DNA of 64,000 bases from Nymphaea colorata. Taxonomy: Eukaryota > Streptophyta > Magnoliopsida > Nymphaeales > Nymphaeaceae. The first letter of the stretch is position 1. Each line of letters begins with the position of its first letter. Below, in pieces: positions 16,001 through 27,382 of this stretch. The notes under the pieces were generated by a model that was given only the letters and a program-made list of their open reading frames with translations, had not been told where the DNA came from and did no database searches. A program made the position numbers and the translations under genes. The DNA lies in contig NC_045138.2 in the NCBI RefSeq assembly GCF_008831285.2, positions 22,789,934 through 22,853,933 of the forward strand, written 5' to 3'.

Positions 16001-19000
16001 GTGTTGCCATGTAATGCTAGACAATTTTTTTGACCGAAATTTTTCTTACTGAGAATGTGAAGTTTGCAAATATAATACTCATGATAGTTACATAATTGCC
16101 CTTCTTTTTAGATTAAACTATCATTCATGTATACTTGTGATGACAAAATCTTGATGTAGGCATAAAATTCAAGGAAAATTTGTATCGAATAAGAAATTGA
16201 AAATATGTTTTCAATTAATTATGAAACAATTTAGATTATGTTTTATTTTAACAGTATGAAATATTCATCATTAAAATACTCAAGTTCTATTAAGGGAACT
16301 TAATTGAGTTGCACGTCATTCATAGTTCTAGAGCTCACATGAAATGCCACTTCGAAATAGAGACAAAAAATATCAAAAAGTCAAATATATTATCTGCTAT
16401 ATATGTATTCAAGTTACATTATGTGCATGCTTTGAATTGTTTCCTTGACTTGAAGAGTGCATAAGCTCAATTTAAATTCTTTTGACTTGAAGAATGCTTG
16501 CCCTAAAGTCAAATATATTATCTGCTGAATTCAACCTTCGTAGTTTCTAGGGCCATAATATGCAAGGTGCTTTGTCACATGATCCTAAAATTTGGATATG
16601 AGCATAATGTAATTTAAAGGGGTGTTTGGTAATAGGAACACTATACTAGTATTTTGTGAATTTGTCCCAAAGATTGGGGTAGGTTCACGTAATACTTGAT
16701 TATAGTATTCTACAAATCTGCTCCAATTTTCGGGACAGATTTATGAAGTAGTAACATAGTCTTCCCTATTATCAAGCACCCTCTAAGAGTGCATATGAAG
16801 CCATTCATGCTCTAACACCATTAAATGTAATTGATGCCTTTATGTCCACTTGGATTAAAATTATGTGACTTGATCTCATTAAGTTTGAATGTTTACGAAG
16901 AAGTTGGAGAATATTTTGGATCCATACCTTTGAGGCATCATGATAAGATATCTTATCATCCATATGGTAATATCCACAAGTAAATTTGTGATCCTAAATA
17001 GGTTTTATCCAAAAAATGATTGTGAGTTATTTTCAGACATAGTCATCAATTAACACTCCAAACTGAATGATAGAAGCATGAGTTCTCCAATGAAATAAAA
17101 CTAAACTGAACATGATCTCTGAGGTTAGAGAACCATGTTTTGCAAACCTCGTCCAAAACCTTAGATTGCATACTATTCTCAATTTTGATGAAAACATGGC
17201 ATTTGATTTCCTTTAAAATCATGATTTTCTTCAATATTTGAGCTAAAATTTGACTATGGATCAAGCTTAACATATATAGTTACTTTCAAAAGATTTCAGA
17301 ATTTCCTTTCTTAGATTATGTTTTCATCAAGATATTTAATTAACTACAGATAAACAATGAGCCACTCACCTTTTATGAGTTCAAAATTATTTTGACTTGA
17401 AAATTTGGCAATAACAACTAGAAAAATAAATATTTTAAAGCCCAAACTCTAAGCCACGAATTGAATAATATATGTGGGGACTTTCAAAACGTAAATTAGG
17501 TGTCGAAGCATTGTAGTCCTAATACAATCATGCTTAGGAATTTGGTGTTATTGATGTCTCAAACTATGTTATTTAATGAATATTTGCTAGAACTTGATTG
17601 CAAGTGTTATCTATGATGCAAGTAATGCAAAACATGGTTATTTTTTGGAAGCAATTATACGACGCTGATATAGGTGGTTGTTGCGACCTTATAAACTAGA
17701 CACTACCCAAGAGGACCTTTTGTTTCAAGAAGTGAAAATTTCTTTTATGTTGACTATTTTTGACACCAAAAGATGTTATCGTCATGATTTATCCTTTCAA
17801 GCATAGACAGGAAACATGATATGTAGGCCCTTTGGATACTATTTAAGTGGATGGATACTTTTATCCTCACATACAAGAAAGGGAATTTCTAGGCATTATT
17901 ATTACATTGCAAGGATTTCATACATATTGAATTAAGTCTTGTATTCAATACACTCCTTGCCTAGCTAAGGATATTCTAACTAGATGGATGATGGAGAAAG
18001 GGGACTGACACATTCTACTACCACCTTGTACCTTAATTTTAAACAAAATTTGACTATGTGCCCTTAAATCATTTCTATATGATAATGGAAAATAAAGGTT
18101 GAAATACATTTTCACGCTTGTATAAATGTATCATTTTCTTCAATATGTTGCAAGTTTTTCATCTAGGTGACAACAGTACTTTTATTGCCTTGATATTATC
18201 AATGGAAGCAATTTTTTTTAAAAAAAAAATCCTACATATATTATTCTAATTCCTCCTATATCAAGGTGAGTGCCTTGAGGGGTGTTGCATAACTGGTCGG
18301 ACTGGTAGAGAGGTGAAAGTCTGATCATCAGTTTGATTCATGTGGGAGTTATTTGAACTGCAAAAGGTGGATGCCTAACACCCTAGTTCATGGGTGTACC
18401 ACTCCCCACCCAGGTCCCAAAGCTGCCCTAGACTCTGAGGAAAAAAGAGAAGAGGAGAGGGGCTTTGGCCCCTTTAGGATATCTCCCCTATATCAAGGTG
18501 AGTTGAGTTCTCACACCCAAAAGGTCATATATGCATGTAACGGTTGATAGAAAGTAGATGCAGAGGAAGCTACATGCATGACATGGTAAGACTTACTAAT
18601 TGGCTAGCCTAGAAAACCAAAAGTAAAATGGAGACGTCTTGGTTGTTCAACATGTTGAATACAACACATTGTGAGTCGGCTTGAACACATTGTAGGGAAT
18701 TTTCTGCCCATCTATCTAAATCCTAATTCTCTGATGCCCACAGTAAAATTGATTTTCCTACATAACCAGCCAACATAGGATTGAACGAGAGGTCATGCTC
18801 TGACTTTAAGTGCTTGCTATTCCTTTAAATAATATCTTATTCATATGAATACTTAATAATACAATGTCAGTGAATGGATCTATTTGTTTTTAAAATATAA
18901 CGGTGCTTTCAATGGGCAAGACAATGCAAGCTCAAGCCCCAAATGTCCCAGCTAGGCGCAAACCTAATTAAGCTTAGGCTTCAATATATGTAGACAAGCA

Positions 19001-21640
19001 TAAAATTCAACAAAATGTGCATGTTTGTTCATGTTTCGGCTGTAGAAAGACACCCTTAATGAAGTTTAAGGACAATGGATATCTATTGCACTTGGGACTT
19101 GGCTGTAGAAAGACACCCTTAATATTGATGAGGAAGAGAGGGGGGAGTAAATGGTACATTAATCCACCATGCTCGACTCAAGTGTAGCTTGGTCAACCCC
19201 ACATGCTTAATGTTAGGAACCCTACGATCAGGGGCAGAGCCAGAAATTTTTTTTTCTGGGACATTAAATATATAGTTAACACCCAAGTTCACCCAGATCT
19301 GTGGGGCAATGACCCTGGTCTCATATAATTGGACCCACGTCCACCCAAATCCAACACTAAATTAACGTCTCAGAGTAGGTTCCATGGAGCACACAGGTCT
19401 CTCTGCTCCTACCAGCGATAAACTTGAGTTATACTTAATTAAACCTCTAATTTGATGCTTGAAAAATCATTAAGCATTTGAAAATAAAAGGATGAGATTG
19501 CACATAATTGATTTTTAAATTAGTTGTTATTATTCTTTCAAGTAAAAGATAATTAATGAGTGTGGGTATTTCCAAAGTTTAGGAGGGCACCTGCAATATA
19601 TTGCTACCTAATAGCATTAATTTTAATGTCATGATGTGATTCACAGATGATTCTGATTTTGACTTAATTAAGCAAATATTTTGGCAATACAAAATAATCA
19701 AAGATGACAAGCAGCGTGTTGATTCGGACCCTGCATAAAATTGACGCTTATTGAGAAAGTTTTGTTGGAATTTATTTAGAAATATTGGGTTTTTTTATCA
19801 TGTTGCTGGTTTAGGTACGTCATTAATATCTCCTAAGTAGAGTGGGCATCGGGCCAGGCCCCATTTTGGCAGGCCAGGCTCAGGCCCAACTAACTTGGAC
19901 TCCACCCGGTTCTAGCGTGGTATGGTTCAATTTTAATAAAAAAAAAGTTAATACATGTATTATATACAGAAAAATATGTAAATATATATATATAAATATA
20001 TTTAAAATTAATAATAATTTTTTATTGAGTCTGGGCCTGAGCCCAGCTTGAATCCATTTCCATAACCCGGGCCAAGCCCGACCCAAAGACAAGGGCCCTA
20101 AAGTCCGACTAGTGCCTACTCTTACTCAAAAGAAATGTCTGGTCCTTCTACGATAAACATGGTTAAGTGGTCTAATCAACATGTACAGCATCATAATAAT
20201 AAATTACAAGTAATAATACTAAAAACTGCAACATCCAAATATAGCGAAAAGAACAAAACAGTCCTCAATTCGCCTTATTCTCTTGAGATTGAGTTGAACG
20301 AAACAAAGACATACTTATGAAGAAAAAGTGGTTGGGGTATTTTACAAATTGTTATAAAAATGTGCATTTTAAACTTTTTTCATTAATCTATTTTTTCCTT
20401 ACAAAAGGCTCCCTCTTACTTAGTTATGGGTATTTTGATTATTATATATTTGTATGCATAATTTTGTGTGTGTGTAGAGTTGTGCACATAACCAGTCCCC
20501 AATTCTATTGCTAACGCTCTAAACATCCAGACTTAATGATTTGGAAAGCCAAAGCAACGCGAGTGTACTTATGAAAAGTGATGAGCTCACAAAAGAGAAA
20601 GAGAAGCCCTCTTGTTAAGAGGGCTTTGCACAAAGCACTCGCAAAGCAAAGTGTAAGGCTTTGCTCGTGACATGACAGCCCTCTTCTCTTTTGCGAGTGC
20701 TTTCATGCTATGCGAGTGCATGCTTTGTTCCTCGCTTTTCTCAATTCATACTAGAAAATCCACTTCCACTATGGAGAGAATTGTGGTTGATAAAAAGATT
20801 GGGATCTCGTACCTAATAATGGAGCCAGAAAAACTTTTTAGATACACTCGTTAACTGATTCTCATATCGAAAGAGGTATTCGTATATCTATATAACACAA
20901 AGCAAATATTTGAAAATGTTAACATAAAAATAATGGAACATTGAAGAGCTAGTGTCCGCAACTGCCCTTATGTAGCTCTGCCACTGACACTACCGGCCTT
21001 AAAGCTGAGAATGAATCATAGACCTTCTCCAGAACCAAGTTCAGAAGAAGGAGAAATCTTTCCCTAGAATTTGAAAAAGGAAGCTGCCGCTTTTTCCCTT
21101 TCCCTTTCTTCTCGACCAACAAAAGGGACAGGTTAACAAAAAAAAATCCAAAAACAACTTCAAGGTTAATGAAGTTCACTTCCCCCAAGTGAGAAAAAAA
21201 CCCTGTTTCGCTGGTACCAAATTCAAGACCAAGAACTTAAAATTGGTTGATATTTCAATGCTTCTCTTATGCTGCACTCTCCCTCTTTCCAAACAAACCC
21301 TTTTCAAATTCATGAAAGACTTAGCAAGAGCGTTTACCATTGAAGAACACTTGAGCATGATGGCAACGCTCGTAGAGAAAATTTCCAGTTCTTTAGATGC
21401 ATTCACATTCAGCAAGCAAAAGCAGACAGCACAATCAGCATCAACCGTGTAACCAGAAAAATTAGAACGAGAGGTAAATCGGCTTGTTGGTATTCGAAAA
21501 CTCACTTTGTTGAGATGTTTCCGGGCCTCAGCACCAAGAATATCAATCTTCTTCGTTGCCAGGAATGCGCCAAGACCAGTGATCATCAGAACTTTTACCA
21601 CGGGCACGGATGAGATCAACAGGAGGTTCAAGATCTCCAT
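4080..21640 (-). CDS. PILS: PIN-LIKES (PILS) auxin transport facilitator, 3' end outside the window
   Basis: Membrane carrier of the auxin efflux carrier family. PILS proteins sit in the endoplasmic reticulum and control intracellular auxin. Nine exons read in one open frame with GT/AG borders: 21640-21506, 15446-15367, 15291-15167, 14366-14245, 14038-13790, 10675-10583, 9996-9896, 4491-4439 and 4265-4080 (1144 nt, about 381 residues). Exon 1 begins MEILNLLLISSVPVVKVLMI. Exon 3 carries WFMPVNILCTFLIG, exon 4 GNLGNLLLIIVPAICQEKG, exon 5 LGAIFLWSIAYNIMR, exon 7 GFIIGIVPQFR, exon 8 EGAIPAVTLIMGGNL and exon 9 DPLYQFILYIQYAVPPAVN, all in family order and at family exon borders. The central hydrophilic loop is residues about 170-255. 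The expected last exon (the part with GESECSV and the final helix) is not in the first 4 kb, so it probably lies beyond base 1. Introns of 6.1 kb (after exon 1), 3.1 kb (after exon 5) and 5.4 kb (after exon 7) are unusually large and full of repeats. I see no stop or frameshift, so the gene looks functional. The subgroup within PILS is not resolved. Confidence 0.93.
7761..8352. repeat. Near-identical 296-bp tandem duplication
   Basis: Units 7761-8056 and 8057-8352 match base for base, with one visible difference (T at 7883, A at 8179). The junction is clean. Each unit carries the same 68-codon minus-strand open frame, which is a by-product of the duplication and resembles no known protein. 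It lies in the 5.4-kb PILS intron between exons 7 and 8. Confidence 0.95.
16377..16526. repeat. Short direct repeat (22 bp, two copies)
   Basis: A 22-bp sequence containing GTCAAATATATTATCTGCT occurs at 16377-16398 and 16505-16526, 128 bp apart, in PILS intron 1. It is an exact match. Function unknown. Confidence 0.8.
16618..16784. mobile_element. MITE with AGGGGTGTTTGGTAATAGG ends
   Basis: A 167-bp element. The left end AGGGGTGTTTGGTAATAGG pairs with the right end CCTATTATCAAGCACCCTCT, giving an imperfect terminal inverted repeat of about 19 bp. Its inner part (GAATTTGTCCCAAA) recurs in the element at 35993. No clear target duplication was found. It lies in PILS intron 1. Confidence 0.75.
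17540..18690 (+). repeat. Dispersed repeat, copy B (in PILS intron 1)
   Basis: Second copy of the repeat at about 75-975, in the same orientation. It is longer because a SINE-like element (18272-18486) is inserted in it. Both copies sit in introns of the same gene with coding exons between them, so they are not the two LTRs of one element. They could be solo LTRs or copies of a non-autonomous element. Confidence 0.75.
18272..18486 (+). mobile_element. tRNA-derived SINE-like insertion with 17-bp target duplication
   Basis: A 215-bp insert is flanked by a perfect direct repeat, CCTATATCAAGGTGAGT, at 18255-18271 and 18487-18503. Near its left end TTGCATAACTGG (18285-18296) resembles a polymerase III A box (10 of 12 positions), and AGTTTGATTCA (18330-18340) resembles a B box. 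Copy A of the host repeat has a single uninterrupted CCTATATCAAGG at about 790, which is the empty site. There is no poly-A tail; the 3' end is a short pyrimidine stretch. The family name is unknown. Confidence 0.72.
19838..20124. mobile_element. hAT-like MITE with 8-bp target duplication
   Basis: Starts TAGAGTGGGCATCGGGCC and ends TGCCTACTCTTA, with GGCC-rich arms facing each other (CAGGCTCAGGCCCAAC and GTCTGGGCCTGAGCCC). The flanks CTCCTAAG and CTCAAAAG match at 6 of 8 positions, as expected for an old hAT target duplication. It has no coding capacity and lies in PILS intron 1. Confidence 0.75.
20587..20700. repeat. Nested inverted repeats with a perfect 9-bp hairpin
   Basis: AGCCCTCTT, GTT, AAGAGGGCT at 20605-20625 is a perfect stem with a 3-nt loop. 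AGCCCTCTTCTCTTTTGCGAG at 20678-20698 is close to the inverse of CTCACAAAAGAGAA plus AGAGGGCT to its left. ACTCGCAAAGCAAAG and CTTTGCTCGTG face each other between them. This is probably a foldback transposon remnant in PILS intron 1. Confidence 0.65.
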
Positions 21641-21687
21641 TCTTGACTCAATCTCTCGAAAATTATTCAACTCGTAGCGCAGAAATG

Positions 21688-21693
21688 TATATA
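21688..21693 (-). promoter_or_regulatory. Candidate TATA box of the PILS gene
   Basis: On the minus strand the sequence CCAATATATACA lies about 50 nt before the chosen PILS start codon. A transcription start 25-35 nt downstream would fall near 21653-21663. That is after the in-frame upstream ATG at 21670 and before the ATG at 21640, which is why 21640 was chosen as the start. This is inference from spacing only. Confidence 0.4.
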
Positions 21694-22095
21694 TTGGCGA
21701 TCGCAGGAACCAAGTTCATGAAACAGTACAGAACTTGAGTTAAAGGAAGCATGTGACAATTAAGTTGGCATTAATCAGAGTCTGCCATTGTTTCTGTCCA
21801 TCTCGTGGGCCGAGAAAGAGAGATATTGGGGTCTATTCACCAACAGATACGTGTATTATTGAAACACTGCTTTGTGCCAGAGGACAGCTGCACGCCCTCT
21901 CTCCCTCTTCGCCGAACACACATACATCGGTTTTCCTCTGAACGTGGAAAGTGAGCAAGTGCTCACCAACAGTTCAAAGTTGTTTTCCATTGTTAGGATG
22001 TACCTGCAAGTCAACAGCTACCAATGGCGGCTGTTTCTTACAGTCTCACAGAAATTTTGACCTCAGTCATGACACTATACAACTTTATTCGAGAG

Positions 22096-22264
22096 CAGGG
22101 GCGGAGGCACGGGGCCGGCAGGGACCTTTGGCCTCTCTTCACATTTTAAAAAATTCAAAAATTTATATATAGTTTAAAAATTTTAGTGTAACCGTTATAC
22201 AAAAAATTTAAAAATTTTATGTGGGTCCTTGTTAAAATTTTGAAACTTCCTAGCTCTGCCCCTC
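22096..22264. mobile_element. MITE with CAGGGGCGGAGGCA / TAGCTCTGCCCCT ends
   Basis: The left end CAGGGGCGGAGGCA faces the right end TAGCTCTGCCCCT. The interior of about 170 bp is A/T-rich and non-coding. The ends resemble those of the other GGCGGAGCCA-type elements in this window and are hAT-like. I saw no clean target duplication. Confidence 0.6.
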
Positions 22265-23378
22265 GTTAGGAAGATATAATATTTTGTTTATTCCCCTGGT
22301 TAAGAAGATATAATAAGTTTGTTTAATACACTTCATTTAGCTACCAACTAGGTACCGTTAGAAAAAGAGTTGATGATAGAAGAAGAAAAGGCACTTAGCG
22401 GCCTGTCTTTTAGTTTCTTTTCTTTCTTCTTCCTCCTCTCCTCACCAGTAACATCTAGAAGTTTCGTAGTTCCTTGCTGCCAAATAACATGTCGCCTGTC
22501 TTGGCTCCCCTTTTACTGCCAAAGTGGAGGTCTCACGTTGCCGGATGGTGCATGGGATCGACATATATAAGAACAGTTAGAAAACTTTCTACATGGTCTT
22601 CTAAAACAGTCGATATAAAAAATTATGGAACACTGTGTTGTCCAGCAATTAATTTGTTTATATTTTGGCAAATTATGTAATTGAAATTAGCTAATTCTTA
22701 GAAGTTTCTAGAAGAATAAAGGTCGTCGGATGAGAAGCCCAAAGAATCAATTCAGTTACAGATATTTTCAGATGATTAATGGTATGGCGTTGGTCTTATA
22801 GCAAATTGAAATCGTCATGTATATATGTTAGAAATAATGAAGATAATAGCGTGTGCATTCGTTCACATTCGGGCTCTCGTGAGTTGCTGTGATTGTTTCA
22901 TCTGTTCCGCTTTTGCTCTGCCATACTCTTGTTTTTTTCTGTTCTGCACCATACTCTATTTCACACTGTTGATCCGATTCTATCTGACACTGGTTGATTA
23001 AGTACCAATTCAATGGGATATATTAGTTGGAATATTGTCAGCGAAATCAAAGTGAGTAGTGGTTAATGGGCCCATCTTTTCCCTTTATCTTTGAAGGGAC
23101 TAGGTTTCAATATCCCATTAGTTTTGTTTTGGGGTCCTCGTAAGTATGCATATCAATTGAAAAATTTGTTCTTATTGTTGAAAAGATAAACTGCCCATTG
23201 GTGAATCCAATATCCGTGCTCTGTGTAGGTGGATTGCAAATTTGTGTAATGTATATGCACATTTGTGTTTGCATGTGTGTAAGTGTAGAGAGAGAGAGAT
23301 GGAACCAACAAAAATCTAAGTGTTCACTAGTGCCAAGCTGAAAAGCGCTAGTAAATGCATGGCCTGCACTGATGCAAA

Positions 23379-24590
23379 GAAAAGTATCTGTGTATGTTTT
23401 CACATGACTTCTGAAGTGCCTTTCATGCCAGCGCTGGTCCTTCACTAATTTGTGCACTTTTTGCCACTAACTTATCATGAACACATTTACGGCACGATTT
23501 TTATGCCACAAGTTTCGTCAGTGATACTTTTACTGGCACTTTCAATCTTTAGTGACGCTTTTTTCATGCCAATGAACATTTGATTTCTTGTAGTATTGAC
23601 TAAAATTTATGTTCCTCTAGACAAGGTTTGGACATGCATGGGCAGGGGTTCTTCTATAAGGCCTGCGGCATTTTGTAAATCTATATATTTTTTTAGTGGA
23701 GCCTCTTAAGGGATGTTTGTTAACGTTTGTTAAATGTGGATCTCAAATCAGTGGGGAACCCCCCTCCAAAAAAAAAAAAAATGGGACATCAAATCTGCGG
23801 TAATAACAATCAAATAGCGTTGATCAACTGAAAAGTGAAAACCACTATTTACTTCGACATTAGGCTTCATGCAGCATGGGTTTGAGATGCTAACATGTCC
23901 AAGAGGAAACAAGCATGCCTGTATTTTCCATGATGTTGGTCTTCGTGAATGTCACTACCCTCTTCCCCATATTTGCAAGATAGAGCAATGTAATAATCTT
24001 CCACAAAGTACTTAACTTTTTTTTTTACTTAACTTTTTTTTTTATACATGTCAAGCCTATTGACCCTATCTTCTCCTGCTAAGAACGAGTTCCTCTCTCT
24101 CTCTCTCTCTCTTGTTGACGACATTAAGTGAAGAAACAAATAAGAGAAAAAAGGAGGCACAAGGATTTTTACTTGATTTGGAGAAAGCCTTTGTTTCAAG
24201 TCTACGGCCGTACAGAGTTTTTTTACCATCACATTAAGATCAACAGCACAAAAACATTAACCACCCCGCTCTTAAATATGGGGATTAGGGTAAATGCAAA
24301 AGTATATAAAAACCCTCACATCAGTGATCCATGAAAATTAAGGAAGCCAATAAAGTTTAGATCAAGCTTCACACTCCAATATTAACACCTCCCACCGGTA
24401 GAAATAGCTCTATGCTGGATGAGATTCTTTTGGTCAACTTAGCACTTTCACCATTGCCCATGGCCAATTACACCTCTTGGGATGTTGAAAGCATGAATGA
24501 CCCAGAGGAACACTTGCAACAGAACATCTATTTATATAGTTATATATTGATACGGCCTCAGTTAATTTCTCATTTATGCTCCATAAATTT
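23379..24590 (+). repeat. Dispersed repeat copy 1 with CACTA-like terminal motifs
   Basis: Collinear with 48050-48790. Shared blocks include CCTTCACTAA, ATTTTTATGCCACAAGTT, GACAAGGTTTGGACATGCAT, GTGGAGCCTCTTAAGGGATG, GTAGGCTTCATGCA-like and TCTTCCACAAAGTA. The motif GATTTCTTGTAGTA at 23581-23594 reads as TACTACAAGAAATC on the other strand, close to the CACTACAAGAAA end of plant CACTA (En/Spm) transposons. The nearby repeats TGCCACTAAC, CAGTGATACT and TGGCACT resemble subterminal repeats. About 370 bp at 24050-24420 is extra relative to copy 2. Confidence 0.65.
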
Positions 24591-24889
24591 TTTCTAGCTC
24601 CGCCACTGCACTGCTCTAGTTGGAGCAGGAGATGGACATCAGAAGATTTTCTGCTGGAGATTATGAGAAGATTAAAGGAAAGTCATAGAAAGATTATCTT
24701 GGTGGGTGGCACAACTAATTGGAGGTGAAAGATTAAAAAGGTGGATACATATATCATTGGAATGAAGATGGTTTGGGTTGGGGTCTGTTTCAATCCTGGA
24801 ATTCAAGATTTCAATTTAGGAATCCCCAAGGGGGGTTGGCAAAACGGTACCGAGCAGGCGCTGTCAAGAAACCAGTTTCGTTTTTGAAT

Positions 24890-24971
24890 CCTCGAGGTGC
24901 CAACTCTTTCTGCTGCAAACGGGTGGTCCACTATGTGTAAGTTGAAGTACGGTGGGAGTGGCACCTCGAGG
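24890..24971. repeat. Perfect 13-bp inverted repeat
   Basis: CCTCGAGGTGCCA (24890-24902) and TGGCACCTCGAGG (24959-24971) are exact inverses separated by 56 bp. With one gap they extend inward to ACTC and GAG. The surrounding 300 bp is more GC-rich than its neighbours and may be a foldback element. Confidence 0.75.
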
Positions 24972-26690
24972 CATCAAAATAGGTCATGTACCTTGGGAGA
25001 TGAGGGGTTGGCTTGGGGCTTTGGCTTTCTTTGGGCAGTGGGCCATGCCCCGCTCATTCGAGAAGATTTCAGTTCAAGAACTATAATCCTAGCCAGGGGG
25101 GTTTGAGATTATTGTGTAACATCCCAGACCAGGAGCTCCTTTGTTTGTAGGACCATTTGCTTAATTGACATGGCTTAGGTCAAGGTGGTCCTTATTTGTG
25201 TTCTTTCTTGTTTGTTGATGTACATATTCTTTCATTATTTGGAATGAAAGGGATGGGAGACATCATGCCGCCCAAGAGTGTTGCATCTTATGTCACATAG
25301 GTACGGGTATGGGTACGGGAAAGTAGGTATAGATACGGTATTTTCGCCAATTTTGGTACGATGGTATGGTGATAATTATATATTTTTAATTCTAAAAAAC
25401 AAAATTGATATCATCACATCATTAAAACAATGTTTCTTCATAGTTCTTACATATAATATCATAAAAAAAAAAACATAAACAAACCAAGACAATGTTTTTT
25501 TGTGGTTTGGATAGGTTACGACCCAAACTAATCCAAATTTACCCAGTCCCGATACAGGTACATGGCACGCCGGTACAAGTGTGTGGCCCCCCCCCCCCAC
25601 ATACCATTGTGACTTAGGTTGCATCGGAATCAATGTGATTTGTGCACAAAAGCTCGACCACCCGATCTAAGATTGAATGGGCATGATCAGCTGAAATCGG
25701 CTGGTCATATAAGGTCAATTTCAAATGTTCTGGATGTCCGATAGCTGCCAGATGGTTAAAATTTAAAAATATGTTGTTAAAAGCATAAAAATATGTTGTT
25801 AAAAGCATCATGTAACCTCTACATTACTAAAAGTACCATAAACCATTGTACTATAAAGCATTACTAATGTTCTTGTGGCAACTGTTTCTAAGCTATAAAT
25901 GTTTAATTTTTAGCCATCTCGGCAGATTCAACTCTCTTATGGTGTCTATGTGTGTGTCATATTAATCCCACTTTGAGACTTATTTTAGGATCTCCTCTTG
26001 GTTCTGCTCACTCTCCGACATGCTCATTGTCTCAGCCCGCATTAGCTTTTTCTTCATTTTTCATTTTCATGATCAATATACGGAACACCCTACAATTTGT
26101 AACTTAGGAATTGATCGTAGAGGGCTAGAAGACATAATATTATTGCATTTTAAATGAACGACACCAGAGAATACTAAAGTGAAAGCCATGACACAAGTAT
26201 CAGCCTCGGGATTTTCAATCTTAATTTAAAGAGATACAACATTCATCAAAATAGGTACTAGAATAATATTTGCAAGTAAAGAAGGTATAAAACCAATAAA
26301 TTGTGGGGTATTCATCGATCATCTCATTTTTACTAAAGTTTTTTCTAATCACACATTAGTTATTGGGTCGTACAGTTCTCAACTACATGCGAGGACATTT
26401 TAAAAAGTGCTTCAAAACTTGATGACTGACGTTTTACCAAAAAAACAAATGTTGACTCAAAGTCTCATTTTTACATCTAATGAACAAGGGAATAAAAGTT
26501 ATTCAACGCATCTGTACGTTTACATTGAGTCATCACAAACATGCACATGATCTTTTTCACCTCATTCATTTCAAACTTTTTTTTTTTTCATGCATCCATT
26601 AGAACTAAATCAATGACCTACATTATTCTTGATGGGTCTATCACTTGACACCAGCCACAAGCACACGTTTGTACATATGTGTGTGTGTCT

Positions 26691-26879
26691 CACTGGTGGA
26701 GCCAGAAATTTTTGGTTATGGGGCGCTGTTATATAAATTCTCATTTTTGAATGGGAACAACATATATAAATAAGTAAATAATTGTAAGAAATTTATGTAA
26801 AAATATGTAAAAATAAATAAAAAATTTGTTGCCGAGGTGGGCAACTGCCCACACCAGCCTATATGTAGCTATGCTAGTG
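26691..26879. mobile_element. MITE of the GTGGGCAGTTGCCCAC family
   Basis: A 189-bp element with ends CACTGGTGGAGCCA and TAGCTATGCTAGTG, which are imperfect inverses. The palindromic core GGTGGGCAACTGCCCACACC is at 26836-26855. The interior is A/T-rich. The flanks are GT-rich on both sides, so target duplication cannot be judged. Confidence 0.65.
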
Positions 26880-27318
26880 GTGTGTGTGTGTTTGTGTGTA
26901 AGAGAGAGAGAGAGAGAATCGAAAAGTGTTAGCTGCTGAATGGTGTTGAACAGATTATTTTAAAAAGGTGCATGAGCAATGGTTTTTTGGGAACAGTCAT
27001 TTAGAAGGCATTTGATATACATAGAATTATGAAATTTTAGAATCAAAATGCTCATTTTTTAAGAAATCGGAATTATTAAACAAACAGGCCATTTTGTTTC
27101 CAAAATTAAGAAATTGAAACCTGAAATTTTGACTCCATTCCAGTTTGAGGAGAAAATATGATTATGGAATTTTCATTCTCCAATCAAAATTTCAAACCAT
27201 TACATGCCCCATAAGGTTAATTTTAAGGTCGACATTTTTTTTGGGTTTTCAGTGGAGGATATTTAAAAATATCCTTCCCACACTATACAATAGCCGACAA
27301 ATTTCAGTATCCCCTTCT

Positions 27319-27322
<4 letters not shown>

Positions 27323-27381
<59 letters not shown>

Positions 27382-27382
27382 A
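27323..27382. repeat. Compound microsatellite (GT)n(GA)n
   Basis: About 17 GT units run directly into about 13 GA units. It accounts for the Cys-Val run in the overlapping open frame, which is not a gene. Confidence 0.98.

Noticed and set aside
1-18690. Repeat copies at about 75-975 and 17540-18690 as the two LTRs of one retrotransposon
   Set aside because: PILS exons in correct order lie between them, and there are no Gag or Pol traces.
19230-20990. One large hAT element from AGGGGCAGAGCCAGAAA (19230) to GTAGCTCTGCCACTG (20975)
   Set aside because: The ends are inverse, but the flanks do not match as a target duplication and no transposase trace lies between. Two separate MITE remnants are equally likely.
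21189-21452. Plus-strand frame next to PILS exon 1
   Set aside because: Antisense of PILS intron 1 sequence with no protein similarity; no paired exon.
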